A DNA stretch of 64,000 nucleotides from Desulfovibrionaceae bacterium (GTDB lineage: Bacteria; Desulfobacterota; Desulfovibrionia; Desulfovibrionales; Desulfovibrionaceae). The position numbers and the translations under genes were made by a program. Where the stretch lies: NCBI GenBank assembly GCA_015233395.1, contig JADFXV010000001.1, positions 1-64,000 of the forward strand, written 5' to 3'. The notes below the pieces were generated by a model. That model did not search any database and had not been told where the DNA came from. It was given only the letters and a program-made list of their open reading frames with translations. Shown here one piece after another: positions 14,853 to 23,589 of this stretch (positions are counted from its first letter, which is position 1; every line of letters starts with the position of its first letter).

Positions 14853-16949
14853 CTACCCCAACAGATTCACCAGCCGGTGTTTTCGCTCCAGGTCGAATTC
14901 GCTTTGCACCGTATCCGGCGGCAGACCGAGCGGGGACGCGGTATTGAGATACCCGTCGAGACCATTCCGGCGTATGCTGGCCACGGCTTGCCGCCAAGCC
15001 GGAATAAGGCCGCCCGGCGAACTCGCGAGGGTTGCCGCCGCGCGCGCCGGATCGGTGACGAGGGCGTCGAAGAACGGCTGCCCTTGCGTCCAGAGTTGAT
15101 TGGTCTTGGCGGAGCCGCTCACGCCCATCCAGGCGAGATTGCTCGCTTGGTTCGCGACCGGGGCGGCCAGGGTCCGGCTCAGAGAGTTTTTCCAACTCCC
15201 CTTGTTCTTGTTGAGGAATGATTGGAGGTCGTTGTAGCTATTTATTATATCGTTGAATCCATTGGTTATTTGGTCCATGGTTCGGACCACTTTGACCGGC
15301 AGGGAACTTGCAAAAGTTGATCGCAGGCCCAATTGCAAGCGGCCCTGGTCCACCGCAAAGGTGTTGTTCTCCGAAACCTGGGCTTGGCCGTCCACGGAAA
15401 TCTTGCCGTCTTGGCCCGGGACGGCGGCGGCCATGCCCAGAGACGACAGCAAACCGGTGGCGCCGTCGTTTAACGTCATGCGCCGGCCGATGCGTGGATC
15501 GGCGATGGTGACGTTTATCCCTGTTCCTTGGCTGTTGACGATGGTTTTGCCGGGCACGGCCGAGGAATAAAAGCTTTGGTCGGAAGCCTGCGCCGCGACT
15601 CCCGGGACGCTTGAGCCGATCGTGTTGGCCACGCTCGACAGCACGTCGCCCCAGGTCCAGCCGCTTTGCACCGTGACCGAGAGCGGTGTGCCCGTCAGCT
15701 TGGCCGTGAGCCCCACCGAAGCCAGAAGCCCGCCCGAGCCGTCGGAAAGGCTGAAATTTTGTCCGGCAAAGGGCGCCGTGGTCGCGATTTGCAGCACCTC
15801 GCCGTTTGTGAACGTTCCTTGGGCGGTAGCCGACGGTATGGGCGATGACTGCACCGTGGCGACCAGGCCGGGTTGGGAAAACGAAGATTGGCCCGCCGGC
15901 AGGGTCTTTGACGCCGAGGTCCAGACGGCCTGGCCGTTGATGCCGGCGGCGACGGCCTGCAAGAGGTCGTTCCAGGTCCAGCCGTTCTTGACGCTCACGG
16001 TCAGGGTTTTGTTCTCCTGCCCAAAGCGGTAGCTGAAGGTGTAGTTTCCGGGCGTGAGCGTGGTCGCGGCGCTCGGGTCGTAGGCCTTGGAGACATACGT
16101 GGTCTGTTGGCCCGCCGCGCCGCTCGTGGACAGGTTGACGGCGAAGTCGTGGCGGCCAAGAGCCAGGGTGGCGGGTGCGTTGGCGTCAAAGGAGCTGGAA
16201 CTCACGCTCGATGGCGTAGCCAGCTGCATTCCTTGGACGAAATGGTTCCCCAGCGTCGCTGGGGTAGCCGGATTTAACGTTGCTTGAAGCCCCAGGGCGC
16301 TCAAAAGATGGCCGGAGGCGTCGGCCAGGCTGACGGTTTGATCCGGCCGGCCGGGATTGACCGAGAGCGCCAGCACCTGACCCGTGGCCGCCAGGTCCGG
16401 TTCGCTTGAAAACGGCGTCTGTTGCGAGATCACGGTGGCCTGGACCGGCAGTGACGCGGTGTTGACGGCCGCTTGCACGCTTCCCAGGACATCGTTCCAG
16501 GTGTCGCGCGCGCTCACGGAAACATTGATCGTTTCCCGGGCCGCGCCGATGGTCAAGTTGAAGGAGTAATTGCCGGCTGCAATGCCGCTTGGCCGCTCCC
16601 CGCTGCCGCCCTTGGAATAAAATTTGTTGGGATTGGAAACCGTGTCAAGCTGCGGAACATTCGCTGCAATGACGCCATGCAGAGCGGTATTCTGGACGGC
16701 CAGACGCGACTGGAACCAGGCGTCGGTTTTGCTCGGCCAGGAGAATGAAGCCAAGGCGTTCTGAAAGGAGGTCAGGCGGCGGTCCAGGGCGCTCACCTGC
16801 GGGCTTGTCAGGCCGCCGCCGGACTGCCCCGGGTTATTTTGGCCTTCGCCGGTCCCCGGCGTTCGTGAGATCCGGGGCGCGGGCGCACCGGTCCCGCTCG
16901 CCGTCTGGCTCGCCGGGGGAAGGATGTCCAAGTACCAATCGCCTGTCAC
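14853..16949 (-). CDS. FliD-like flagellar hook-associated protein with flagellin-hook IN repeats
   Basis: A 698-residue, Ser/Thr/Ala/Gly-rich, Cys-free protein, as expected for an exported flagellar structural protein. At least three segments repeat the same pattern, GNYSF(N/S)...ETINVSVSARDTWNDVLGSV, KTLTVSVKNGWTWNDLLQAV and SVTVQSGWTWGDVLSSV, which matches flagellin-hook IN motifs of FliD and FlgK/L proteins. The C-terminus (ITNGFNDIINSYNDLQSFLNKN ... WRQAVASIRRNGL) resembles the FliD end. It starts with GTG at 16949 (GGAG 6 bases upstream) inside the last 116 bases of truA. FliD caps normally have about 450-650 residues, and this gene is away from a flagellar operon, so cap versus hook-associated variant is open. 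Confidence 0.65.
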   Translation of the reverse strand: MTGDWYLDILPPASQTASGTGAPAPRISRTPGTGEGQNNPGQSGGGLTSPQVSALDRRLTSFQNALASFSWPSKTDAWFQSRLAVQNTALHGVIAANVPQLDTVSNPNKFYSKGGSGERPSGIAAGNYSFNLTIGAARETINVSVSARDTWNDVLGSVQAAVNTASLPVQATVISQQTPFSSEPDLAATGQVLALSVNPGRPDQTVSLADASGHLLSALGLQATLNPATPATLGNHFVQGMQLATPSSVSSSSFDANAPATLALGRHDFAVNLSTSGAAGQQTTYVSKAYDPSAATTLTPGNYTFSYRFGQENKTLTVSVKNGWTWNDLLQAVAAGINGQAVWTSASKTLPAGQSSFSQPGLVATVQSSPIPSATAQGTFTNGEVLQIATTAPFAGQNFSLSDGSGGLLASVGLTAKLTGTPLSVTVQSGWTWGDVLSSVANTIGSSVPGVAAQASDQSFYSSAVPGKTIVNSQGTGINVTIADPRIGRRMTLNDGATGLLSSLGMAAAVPGQDGKISVDGQAQVSENNTFAVDQGRLQLGLRSTFASSLPVKVVRTMDQITNGFNDIINSYNDLQSFLNKNKGSWKNSLSRTLAAPVANQASNLAWMGVSGSAKTNQLWTQGQPFFDALVTDPARAAATLASSPGGLIPAWRQAVASIRRNGLDGYLNTASPLGLPPDTVQSEFDLERKHRLVNLLG

Positions 16950-17724
16950 CGCAGTCTCCGTAGAATACCCGTTCCAAGCACAGACCCTGGGCCGGCGCCG
17001 TGGCCGGAAGCCTGGTCCTGTCCTTCATCTCAAGACATGATCGGACGTCCTCTGCATTCACTTTACCCCTGCCCGCCGCGACCATGGTTCCCATGAGGTT
17101 GCGCACCATCTGCTTGAGAAAACCTTCGCCCTCGAACTCGAAGACCAGTTCGTCCGGGAATTGGCCGTCCCTGGTCCGGATGGAGGTTACGTTCCTGACG
17201 GTGTCGCGCACGTCCGAGCCGCTGTTGGCGAAGGCGGCGAAATCGTGTCGCCCGGCCAGGATTTCTGCGATTTTGCGCATTTCGTCCACGTTTAGTTCCC
17301 CAGTTTGCCATATAAATTGTCGTCTTTGAGGTATGACAAAACGTGAATTGGTCCAGAGAGTGTAGGCGTAGCGTTTGCCCAGGGCGTCAAAACGGGCGTG
17401 GAAGCCGCTCGGGGCGGCCGTGGCCTCCAAAATCGCCATGTCTCGGGGAACCAAGGCGTCAAGGGCGCGTCGCCAGGGCAGCCCGGCGCGACCGATAGGC
17501 ACGTCGGCGTGGGCCACCTGTTCCAGGGCGTGGACCCCGGAGTCGGTGCGGGCCGAGCCGTGCGCCCGGACCGGGACTTGGGCCAAAGTGGTCAGCGCCT
17601 CTTCCAAACAGCCCTGAACGGTGCGGGCCGGCCGGCTTCCGGCTTGGAGTTGCCAGCCCTCGAAATCCGTACCCTGGTAAGCCATGGTGATTTTGAGTCG
17701 AACGGTCTGCGTGTCGCGCTGCAT
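16834..17724 (-). CDS. truA: tRNA pseudouridine(38-40) synthase TruA
   Basis: A 296-residue TruA. It isomerises uridine at tRNA positions 38-40. Visible motifs: MAYQGTDFEGWQ, the catalytic region HGSARTDSGVHALEQVAH (Asp in RTDSGVHA), FHARFDALGKRYAYTLW, GRHDFAAFANSG, FEFEGEGFLKQMVRNLMGTM and PAQGLCLERVFY near the usual end. About 40 residues continue after that (GDCGDRRLV onward), which is long for TruA. This extension lies entirely in the region shared with the start of the FliD-like gene, so it may be a by-product of the overlap. A 5' ATG at 17724 gives a short N-terminal extension before the core. Confidence 0.9.
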   Translation of the reverse strand: MQRDTQTVRLKITMAYQGTDFEGWQLQAGSRPARTVQGCLEEALTTLAQVPVRAHGSARTDSGVHALEQVAHADVPIGRAGLPWRRALDALVPRDMAILEATAAPSGFHARFDALGKRYAYTLWTNSRFVIPQRRQFIWQTGELNVDEMRKIAEILAGRHDFAAFANSGSDVRDTVRNVTSIRTRDGQFPDELVFEFEGEGFLKQMVRNLMGTMVAAGRGKVNAEDVRSCLEMKDRTRLPATAPAQGLCLERVFYGDCGDRRLVLGHPSPGEPDGERDRCARAPDLTNAGDRRRPK

Positions 17725-17887
17725 GTCCTGCGGCTATCAAAAATCGTGCGGCAAGAACAGAGCGGCGTCAGGGGACGCCTACGCCCGGGCGCGTCCCGGA
17801 TCAGGCGCGCGCTGACGCCACAGGTTGTTTTTCCTCAATCGAACGACCCGAGCGGGTATGGTGTTCGGCGGCTTGAAATTTTGCGGG

Positions 17888-17928
17888 ACGGGTGGAAAAC
17901 CTTTTGCGAACAATGGTTTTCCACCCGT
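17888..17928 (-). terminator. Strong hairpin downstream of the fliJ-motE unit
   Basis: ACGGGTGGAAAACC (17888-17901) pairs with GGTTTTCCACCCGT (17915-17928), a 14-bp perfect stem 11 bases past the motE-like stop on the minus strand. The T-run is short, so it may be a terminator or mRNA-end stabiliser. The remaining 150 bases to truA hold no gene that I can see. Confidence 0.6.
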
Positions 17929-17938
17929 TAGCGCGGCG

Positions 17939-18628
17939 TTATGGCGTCAATTGCATTTTTGTCAGGTCCTCGGACAGGCGGGCGGCCTTTCTCGGGTTGA
18001 CGCTGGAGAGGATCTCGCCTGCTTGGCGTCCGCTCATGCCGGCCAAAATTTTGACTGCGGTGATTTCGTCCAAGGTTTCGAGGACTTGGGCGGCTTGCTT
18101 GGCCTTCATGTTGACGTAAACGCCGATCAGGTGCTTGAGTTTTTCATCCTTTAAGGCGTTGGCTTGGTCGATCAAACTTTTGACCTGCGCTTCCAGGGCG
18201 GTCAAGCGCTGCTGCCTGGCGTTCAGATCGGTTTCCAGGGTCTTGAGAGCCGCTTCCCTGGCCGCGAGTTCCTCTTGTTTTTGTTTGAGCATTTGCCAAT
18301 TGAGCGGTTGCTCGCCCTGGCCTTGCGCGGCGGTTTGGGCGGCAACGGCTTGCGCGGGCGCGACGGGAGGCGTTTTGGCTTGGCCGGCGGCAGCTTGGGA
18401 CGGAGCCTGGGCTGGAGTTTGGGCGGGCGTCTGGGCCGGAGCCTGAGCTTGGGCTAAGTTGTCTCCGGCAACGGCTGCCAAGCTTGCGGCAGGGGCGTTC
18501 CGAAGACCGAATCCGGCTGTTTCAAATCCCATGACAGCCAGGGCTCCGACCTTGACCAGAGCCAAAAAAAGCAAGGCGCACAGCAGGCTAGACAGCTTGA
18601 GGTTGGTAACGGATCGTGGCCATTTCAT
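17939..18628 (-). CDS. MotE-like protein (MgtE-N domain), flagellar motor chaperone type
   Basis: 229 residues from the ATG at 18628; the open frame to 18772 lies inside fliJ. An N-terminal membrane segment (about 12-34, SSLLCALLFLALVKVGALAV) is followed by an Ala/Gln/Pro-rich linker (70-110, with repeated APAQTPAQ-type units), a coiled coil (QKQEELAAREAALKTLETDL ... LIDQANAL), and a C-terminal MgtE-N/FliG-like domain (HLIGVYVNMKAKQAAQVLETL ... ILAGMSGRQAGEILSSVNPRKAA). The layout matches MotE, a periplasmic chaperone for the stator protein MotC in polar flagella. The start overlaps fliJ by 41 bases, consistent with a flagellar operon. Confidence 0.75.
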   Translation of the reverse strand: MKWPRSVTNLKLSSLLCALLFLALVKVGALAVMGFETAGFGLRNAPAASLAAVAGDNLAQAQAPAQTPAQTPAQAPSQAAAGQAKTPPVAPAQAVAAQTAAQGQGEQPLNWQMLKQKQEELAAREAALKTLETDLNARQQRLTALEAQVKSLIDQANALKDEKLKHLIGVYVNMKAKQAAQVLETLDEITAVKILAGMSGRQAGEILSSVNPRKAARLSEDLTKMQLTP

Positions 18629-19028
18629 CGAATTCTTTTTGCTCTCTGAGGTTTTGCTCTCGAACATATTTGACCGCCTGTGTGGATTTGAGTTTTTCGA
18701 GCAGTTTGCGTTCCTTGGCGCGTTCCACCGCGTGCTTGCGGCATCTGGCGACCTCGATCTCGATACGGGCAACGGCGAACCGGGCTTCCTCCAGTTCCGT
18801 CGCCAGGCGTTCCTTGTAAGTCCGCCACAGCCACAATTCCGCCGAGGTCATGGATACGGCTTCAGCCATGCGCTCGGTCAGCTCTTCAAACCGCGCTTCG
18901 AGATCTTTGACCCTGGCGCACAGCAAGTCGCGTTCGCGCAGGGCCTTGGCAAGCTCCATCTTGGCCTGCTCTTCGAGCTGGCGGCGGTATTCGAGCACCT
19001 TTTCGAGCCGGAACTTGAAGGGTTTCAA
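18588..19028 (-). CDS. fliJ: Flagellar export chaperone-like protein FliJ
   Basis: A 146-residue, almost entirely helical, charged protein. FliJ features are the opening KPFKFRLEKVLEYRRQLEE, a long coiled coil (ALRERDLLCARVKDLEARFEEL) and the C-terminal LEKLKSTQAVKYVREQNLREQKEFDEMATIRY, close to the family's 'ldeia..r'. FliJ is the soluble stalk-like component of the type III flagellar export ATPase complex. The start is TTG at 19028, with AAGGATGG about 9 bases upstream. No other export gene (fliH, fliI) lies in the window, so the operon upstream has either ended or been split; the upstream side is divergent to the FecR gene. Confidence 0.85.
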   Translation of the reverse strand: MKPFKFRLEKVLEYRRQLEEQAKMELAKALRERDLLCARVKDLEARFEELTERMAEAVSMTSAELWLWRTYKERLATELEEARFAVARIEIEVARCRKHAVERAKERKLLEKLKSTQAVKYVREQNLREQKEFDEMATIRYQPQAV

Positions 19029-19052
19029 TGGTGAGCCATCCTTATTGCCGCC

Positions 19053-19075
19053 AGCCCCGGCGCATGTCCGGGGCT
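19053..19075. other. Small perfect hairpin between divergent fliJ and FecR genes
   Basis: AGCCCCGG (19053-19060) pairs with CCGGGGCT (19068-19075) around a 7-base loop, 25 bases before the fliJ start. It could be an operator or an mRNA 5' structure. The rest of the 220-base divergent region shows no clear promoter. Confidence 0.35.
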
Positions 19076-19250
19076 CGTGGAGGCAGCCGTGGCCATGTCA
19101 CTGCAAATACCGCGCCGAGTAAACGCCACGCCCGTGCGGCCCGGGAACAAGGCGGTCCGGGCAAAGAATTCTTGAGGCAATGTATTTGCCATGGAGCGAA
19201 GCGACATGTATGGAATGGTCAATGTCCATCCCTGCAACCGGAGAAAGGTC

Positions 19251-19955
19251 ATGAAGCTCCATATTGCATTCGCTTGCCTGTCGCCACTGCTGCTCATGTC
19301 CGTCCTGGCCGCGCCCGTCCGCGCCCAGCCCGCGGCGGCGAGCCCCGGCCTGGTCCTGAACATCCGCAACGGCAATCTTGAACGGCGCTCCCAAGAATCC
19401 TGGGAGACGCTGGTCGTGGGCGATCCCGTCACCGTCAAGCAACGCCTGAAAACCGGCCCGGCCGCCTTGGCCGTGCTTGAGCTGCCGCAACTGGGCCGCT
19501 ACATCCTGGGGCCGGACACCGATGTGGAACTCGGCCAAGGCGGACAAAACGCCACCGACAGTCTGAAAAAGGGCGCCCTGTGGATCTCGGCCAAGCTTCC
19601 GCCCGGCAACAGCCTGACCGTGCAGACCGCCCTGGCCTCCTCCGGCGTGCGCGGCACGATGTTCACGGTCATTGCCGGCAAAGACGGCATGGATTTATGC
19701 ACCTGCAACGGCAACGTCGATGTAACCCTGAAAGACGGCACGGTGGTGAAAGTGGGCACCGGCTCATCCTGCAAGCTCGACGTCCGGGGCAAGCCCATGG
19801 GGCCGGTCACCAAGGGCGCGCTCGTGCTGGCGAAATACTCCGCATCTTCCAAGGCGTACGGCATCTGTTACGGTTGCCACACCAAAACGGGGCTGAGAAA
19901 AGACTGGAACGAAAACACGTTGTCGCTCGCGGCGAGTTCCGCCAAGGACAAATAG
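19251..19955 (+). CDS. Exported FecR-domain protein with a CxxCH motif
   Basis: About 234 residues from the ATG at 19251 (GGAGAAAGG upstream; the frame is open to 19191). Signal peptide MKLHIAFACLSPLLLMSV, cleavage near VRAQ. The FecR core is visible: VLNIRNGNLERRSQESWETL, GDPVTVKQRLKTGP, LGRYILGPDTDVELG, LKKGALWISAKL, VQTALASSGVRGTMFTV and GNVDVTLKDGT. Two extra features are the cysteine pair LCTCNG in the core and ICYGCHTKTG near residue 205, an exact CxxCH (codons 19866-19880), as in c-type haem attachment sites. The CHASE2-cyclase gene begins 24 bases later, so the pair probably forms an envelope-sensing module. Haem attachment is possible but unproven; a single CxxCH could also bind metal or form a disulfide. 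Confidence 0.75.
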   Translation: MKLHIAFACLSPLLLMSVLAAPVRAQPAAASPGLVLNIRNGNLERRSQESWETLVVGDPVTVKQRLKTGPAALAVLELPQLGRYILGPDTDVELGQGGQNATDSLKKGALWISAKLPPGNSLTVQTALASSGVRGTMFTVIAGKDGMDLCTCNGNVDVTLKDGTVVKVGTGSSCKLDVRGKPMGPVTKGALVLAKYSASSKAYGICYGCHTKTGLRKDWNENTLSLAASSAKDK

Positions 19956-19979
19956 CCCGCGCCGGACGACCCGCATATC

Positions 19980-22325
19980 GTGAGCGCGATTTTCAAAGCC
20001 GTTTTCGACCGGGCCGGCCACCTGCTCTGGCCGGCCGGCCTGGGGCTTTGTCTTGCCGCGTTGTGTCTGCTTGATCCGGGCGGACAGATCGGCTCCCTGG
20101 AACTTAAGACCCAAGACGCCCGGGCGCGGGCGTACGCCGCGCCCACGACCCATTCCGGAGAGATCGTCCTGCTCGACATCTCCGAGCAGTCGCTGCGCCG
20201 CTTGGAACCGGTGTTCGGCCGATGGCCCTGGCCGCGCTCGGCCCACGGCGAGGTCGTCGAATATCTTGCCCGAGACGGCGCCAAGGCCGTGGCCTTCGAC
20301 ATCATTTTCTCGGAGCGCAACCGCGCCGTCCAACTCGACGAAGCCGCTCTGCGCGATCTGACCGTCTTTGCCGGCAACGCCGACATACCCGAGGTGCGAG
20401 ACGAATTGCTCACCCGGTTGGCCGCGTTGAAACCCTCGGGCGGAGACGATTTTTTGGCGCAAAAGACGGCTGCGGCCGGAAACGTCGTCAGCCCGGTAGT
20501 CTTTTACGTCGATGACGGCGAAGCGCGCGTTTCACCCGGCATGGCCGCGCAGGGATCGGACCTGGTCGCCGCTCTTCAGGCGCTTGCGGGCTCGGGCGCG
20601 CCTTCGCCGGCATCCGGCCCGGCCTTCCCCCGCTTCCACACCGCCATCACGCCATTTGCGGAGTTGGCCAAGGCCTCAAAAAGCCTCGGGCACATCAATT
20701 TCCTACCGGACGCCGACGGCTTGTGCCGCCGCTTCAGACCCCTGGTCCGTTTCGACGGGTCGCGCGCTCTGTATCCCTCTTTGTCCTTGGCCGTGGCCGC
20801 CACGGCGCTCGGGATCGCCCCCTCCGGCATCGCCGTCGCCGCGGATCATATTCAAATCGGCGATCGCGCCCTGCCGCTTGCGGCCGACGGGACGGCTTTC
20901 ATCAAGTTCCAGGGCGGTCCCGGGGCGGTCGCGCCCGGAAAAAACGAGGCGACGCCCACCTATGCCTACGAATCGTACGAGGCGGTCTTATCCAGCGCCC
21001 ATCAGGCCGCCCGAGGGCTGGAAACGGCGACGCCCAAGGGCCGGTTCAAGGACAAGATCGTCATTGTCGGCACGACCGCAGTGGGCCTCAAGGACGTGCG
21101 TTCGACCCCGTTTAGCCCGGTCAGCCCGAGTTTTGAAATCCACGCCAATATCATCGACGCGATTTTGACCGGCGACACCCCGCGCGGCCTGCCCATGGTC
21201 TGGGTTGTGTTTCTGGTCCCGGTCCTGTGTCTGGCCGCCGCTTTGCTGGTCAGCGTCGCCAAAGCCGCCGTCGGCGTCCCGGCAAGCCTGGCTTTGGCCG
21301 TCGGCGCGCCAGCGGCGGCCTGGATGCTTTACGGCCAGGGGATAGTGGCTCCCATGGCCGGGCCGGGGTTGGCCGTGCTTGCTTCAGCCATCGCCGGCGG
21401 GGCGCACAAATATTACCGGCAATCCCGGGAAAAGGCCCGGATCAAGTCGGCCTTCGGCCAATACCTCGCCCCGGCGGTCATGGAGGAAATTCTGAAACAT
21501 CCGGAAAATCTGCGCCTGGGCGGCGCCAAACGCGTCCTGACGGTGCTTTTTTCCGACATCAAGGGCTTCACCACGTTTGCGGAAAATCTGCCGGCCGAAG
21601 AAGTGGCCTCGATGCTCAACACATATTTTACCCGTATGGCCGCTTGTGTCACCCAAACCGGCGGCATCGTGGACAAATTCATCGGCGACGCCCTGATGGC
21701 CGAATGGAACGCCCCGGGGCTGGCCCCGGACCACGCCGCCAGAGCTTGCCGGGCCGCCTTGCTCATGCGCGACGGGCTTATTGCCCTCAACCGGAATTGG
21801 CGAGCTCTGGGCAAGCCGGAACTGACCATGCGCATCGGGATCAACACCGGCGAGATGATCGTGGGCAACATGGGCGCCGAAAACATATTCGACTATTCGG
21901 TCATCGGCGACGAGGTGAACACCGGCTCGCGCATTGAAGCCCTGGGAAAGCTCTTCGGGGTCCAAGTCCTGACCGCCGAGGCGACTGCGGCCGCGGCCCG
22001 GCTGCACGCCCCGGACGATTTCGTCTTTCGCCGTCTGGGCCGGGTGCGCATCAAGGGCCGGGCCAAGGAGCTCTCCGTCTTCGAGCTGGCCGGATCGCCC
22101 CCGGAGCTTGGGGAGCAAACCATCAGCGGCCTGCGGGCCTATGAAGACGCCCTCGGCCTGTATGAAGCCGGACGCATGAAGGAGGCCATCGCGGCGTTCG
22201 AGGGCGTAGCGCGGTTGATCCCCGGCGACGGACCGGCGGCCCTGCTGACGCGCTTATGCCGTGAGCGCCAGGCCGAAGCCGAAACGGATAATTTCACCGG
22301 AATCATTGAGCAAAAAGAAAAATAG
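19980..22325 (+). CDS. CHASE2-domain class III adenylate/guanylate cyclase
   Basis: A 781-residue membrane protein. TM1 (about 14-31) is followed by a periplasmic CHASE2 domain (about 35-375: VLLDISEQSLRRLEP, WPWPRSAHGEVVEYL, VAFDIIFSER, KDKIVIVGTTAVGLKD), several TM segments (about 400-470), a class III cyclase domain (about 515-695), and a C-terminal TPR-like helical tail (YEDALGLYEAGRMKEAIAAFE). The cyclase has the metal Asp residues in LFSDIKGFT and KFIGDALM, the Lys of VDKFIGD, and NIFDYSVIGDEVNTGSR. It starts with GTG. FecR-domain and CHASE2-cyclase genes are frequent neighbours in bacteria, so the upstream FecR protein is the likely periplasmic partner. cAMP is the likely product; the base specificity is not proven. 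Confidence 0.9.
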   Translation: MSAIFKAVFDRAGHLLWPAGLGLCLAALCLLDPGGQIGSLELKTQDARARAYAAPTTHSGEIVLLDISEQSLRRLEPVFGRWPWPRSAHGEVVEYLARDGAKAVAFDIIFSERNRAVQLDEAALRDLTVFAGNADIPEVRDELLTRLAALKPSGGDDFLAQKTAAAGNVVSPVVFYVDDGEARVSPGMAAQGSDLVAALQALAGSGAPSPASGPAFPRFHTAITPFAELAKASKSLGHINFLPDADGLCRRFRPLVRFDGSRALYPSLSLAVAATALGIAPSGIAVAADHIQIGDRALPLAADGTAFIKFQGGPGAVAPGKNEATPTYAYESYEAVLSSAHQAARGLETATPKGRFKDKIVIVGTTAVGLKDVRSTPFSPVSPSFEIHANIIDAILTGDTPRGLPMVWVVFLVPVLCLAAALLVSVAKAAVGVPASLALAVGAPAAAWMLYGQGIVAPMAGPGLAVLASAIAGGAHKYYRQSREKARIKSAFGQYLAPAVMEEILKHPENLRLGGAKRVLTVLFSDIKGFTTFAENLPAEEVASMLNTYFTRMAACVTQTGGIVDKFIGDALMAEWNAPGLAPDHAARACRAALLMRDGLIALNRNWRALGKPELTMRIGINTGEMIVGNMGAENIFDYSVIGDEVNTGSRIEALGKLFGVQVLTAEATAAAARLHAPDDFVFRRLGRVRIKGRAKELSVFELAGSPPELGEQTISGLRAYEDALGLYEAGRMKEAIAAFEGVARLIPGDGPAALLTRLCRERQAEAETDNFTGIIEQKEK

Positions 22326-22420
22326 CCGAGTCCTCGCTTGCCGATTTCCCTTTGATCCGATTTACGGTATCGACGAGTCCCATGGTACGTCGCGGTAACC
22401 CCATCAACCCAGGAGGCTGT

Positions 22421-23578
22421 ATGAAAAAAATCGTCTTGGCAGCGCTGTGTTTCCTCTTTCTCGCCGCACCGGCGGCGTTTGGCGCCGACACCCTGAAAAT
22501 CGGCTTCAACATCCCCTTGACCGGCGATATCCCCGATGTCGGCGAATCTTCGAAAAATGCGGCCGAATTGCTCAAGAAGCAGGTCAACGCGGCCGGGGGC
22601 GTGGAAATCGGCGGCAAGAAGTACACCCTGGACTTCGTATACGAAGACAACGAGTCCAAGGCCGAATCCGCCCTGTCCGCCGCCCGCAAGCTCATCACCC
22701 AGGACAAGGTCATCGGCATGGTCGGCCCTCAGTCCAGCAAGCAGGCCGTCCCGGCCGGCGAAACCGCCAACGAGCTCAAGACCCCGATGATCGCCCCCTG
22801 GTCCACCAACCCCAACACCACCAAGAACAGGCCCTACGTCTTTAGGGCCTGCTTCCTGGACACCTTCCAGGGTCCGGTGGCGGCCATGTTCGCCAAGCAG
22901 GAATTTTCCGCCAAAAAAGCTGCCGTGCTTTACGACATCGCCTCGGATTACCCCAAGGGCCTGGCCGAAGACTTCAAGGCCGCCTTTGAAAAGATCAACG
23001 GACCGGGCTCGGTCGTGGCCTTTGAGACCTTCACCACCAAGGATGTGGACTTCTCCGCCCAGTTGACCAATATCGTCAAATCCGGGGCCGACGTCCTGTT
23101 TGTGCCGCAATACTACAACGAAGTGCCGCTGATCGTGAAACAGGCCAAGGCCCTGGGCTGGAAAAATCCCATCCTTGGCTCCGACTCCTGGGGCAGCGGC
23201 GATCTGATGGGCCTGTGCGGCGACGACTGCAAGGGCTTTTTCTTCGTGACCCACTACGCCGCCGCCGGAGCCCAAGGCGCCACCAAGGACTTCATCGACA
23301 AGTACCAGGCCGCCTATACGAAGACTCCGGACGATGTCGCCGCCCTGACCTGGGACGCCATCAACCTGCTGTTGACCGGAATCAAAAACGCCGGAGTGAC
23401 CGGCGACGTGGCCAAGGATCGCGAGGCCGTCAAGGACGCCTTGCAGAAGGTCAAAGACTTCGACGGCATCACCGGCAAGATGAGCTTCCCCTCGGGCGGC
23501 GATCCGGTGAAATGCGCCGTGGTCGTGAAAATCGACGAACAAGGCAAGTTCAGCTTCTTCAAATCCGTGTGCCCGTAA
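22421..23578 (+). CDS. livK: Branched-chain amino-acid-type ABC transporter substrate-binding protein
   Basis: 385 residues from an ATG with a perfect AGGAGG. Signal peptide MKKIVLAALCFLFLAAPAAFGA, so periplasmic. It has the Leu/Ile/Val-binding pattern: KIGFNIPLTGDIPDVGES, VDLVYEDNES-like ending, VIGMVGPQSSKQAVPAGE, a middle hinge, and NPILGSDSWGSGDL. It is first in the livKHMGF operon. In sulfate reducers such importers are often for branched-chain amino acids, but related binding proteins take other amino acids or amides, so the substrate is inferred. A strong hairpin follows the stop, which could raise livK levels over the membrane components. Confidence 0.9.
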   Translation: MKKIVLAALCFLFLAAPAAFGADTLKIGFNIPLTGDIPDVGESSKNAAELLKKQVNAAGGVEIGGKKYTLDFVYEDNESKAESALSAARKLITQDKVIGMVGPQSSKQAVPAGETANELKTPMIAPWSTNPNTTKNRPYVFRACFLDTFQGPVAAMFAKQEFSAKKAAVLYDIASDYPKGLAEDFKAAFEKINGPGSVVAFETFTTKDVDFSAQLTNIVKSGADVLFVPQYYNEVPLIVKQAKALGWKNPILGSDSWGSGDLMGLCGDDCKGFFFVTHYAAAGAQGATKDFIDKYQAAYTKTPDDVAALTWDAINLLLTGIKNAGVTGDVAKDREAVKDALQKVKDFDGITGKMSFPSGGDPVKCAVVVKIDEQGKFSFFKSVCP

Positions 23579-23589
23579 GAGCGAAAGCC

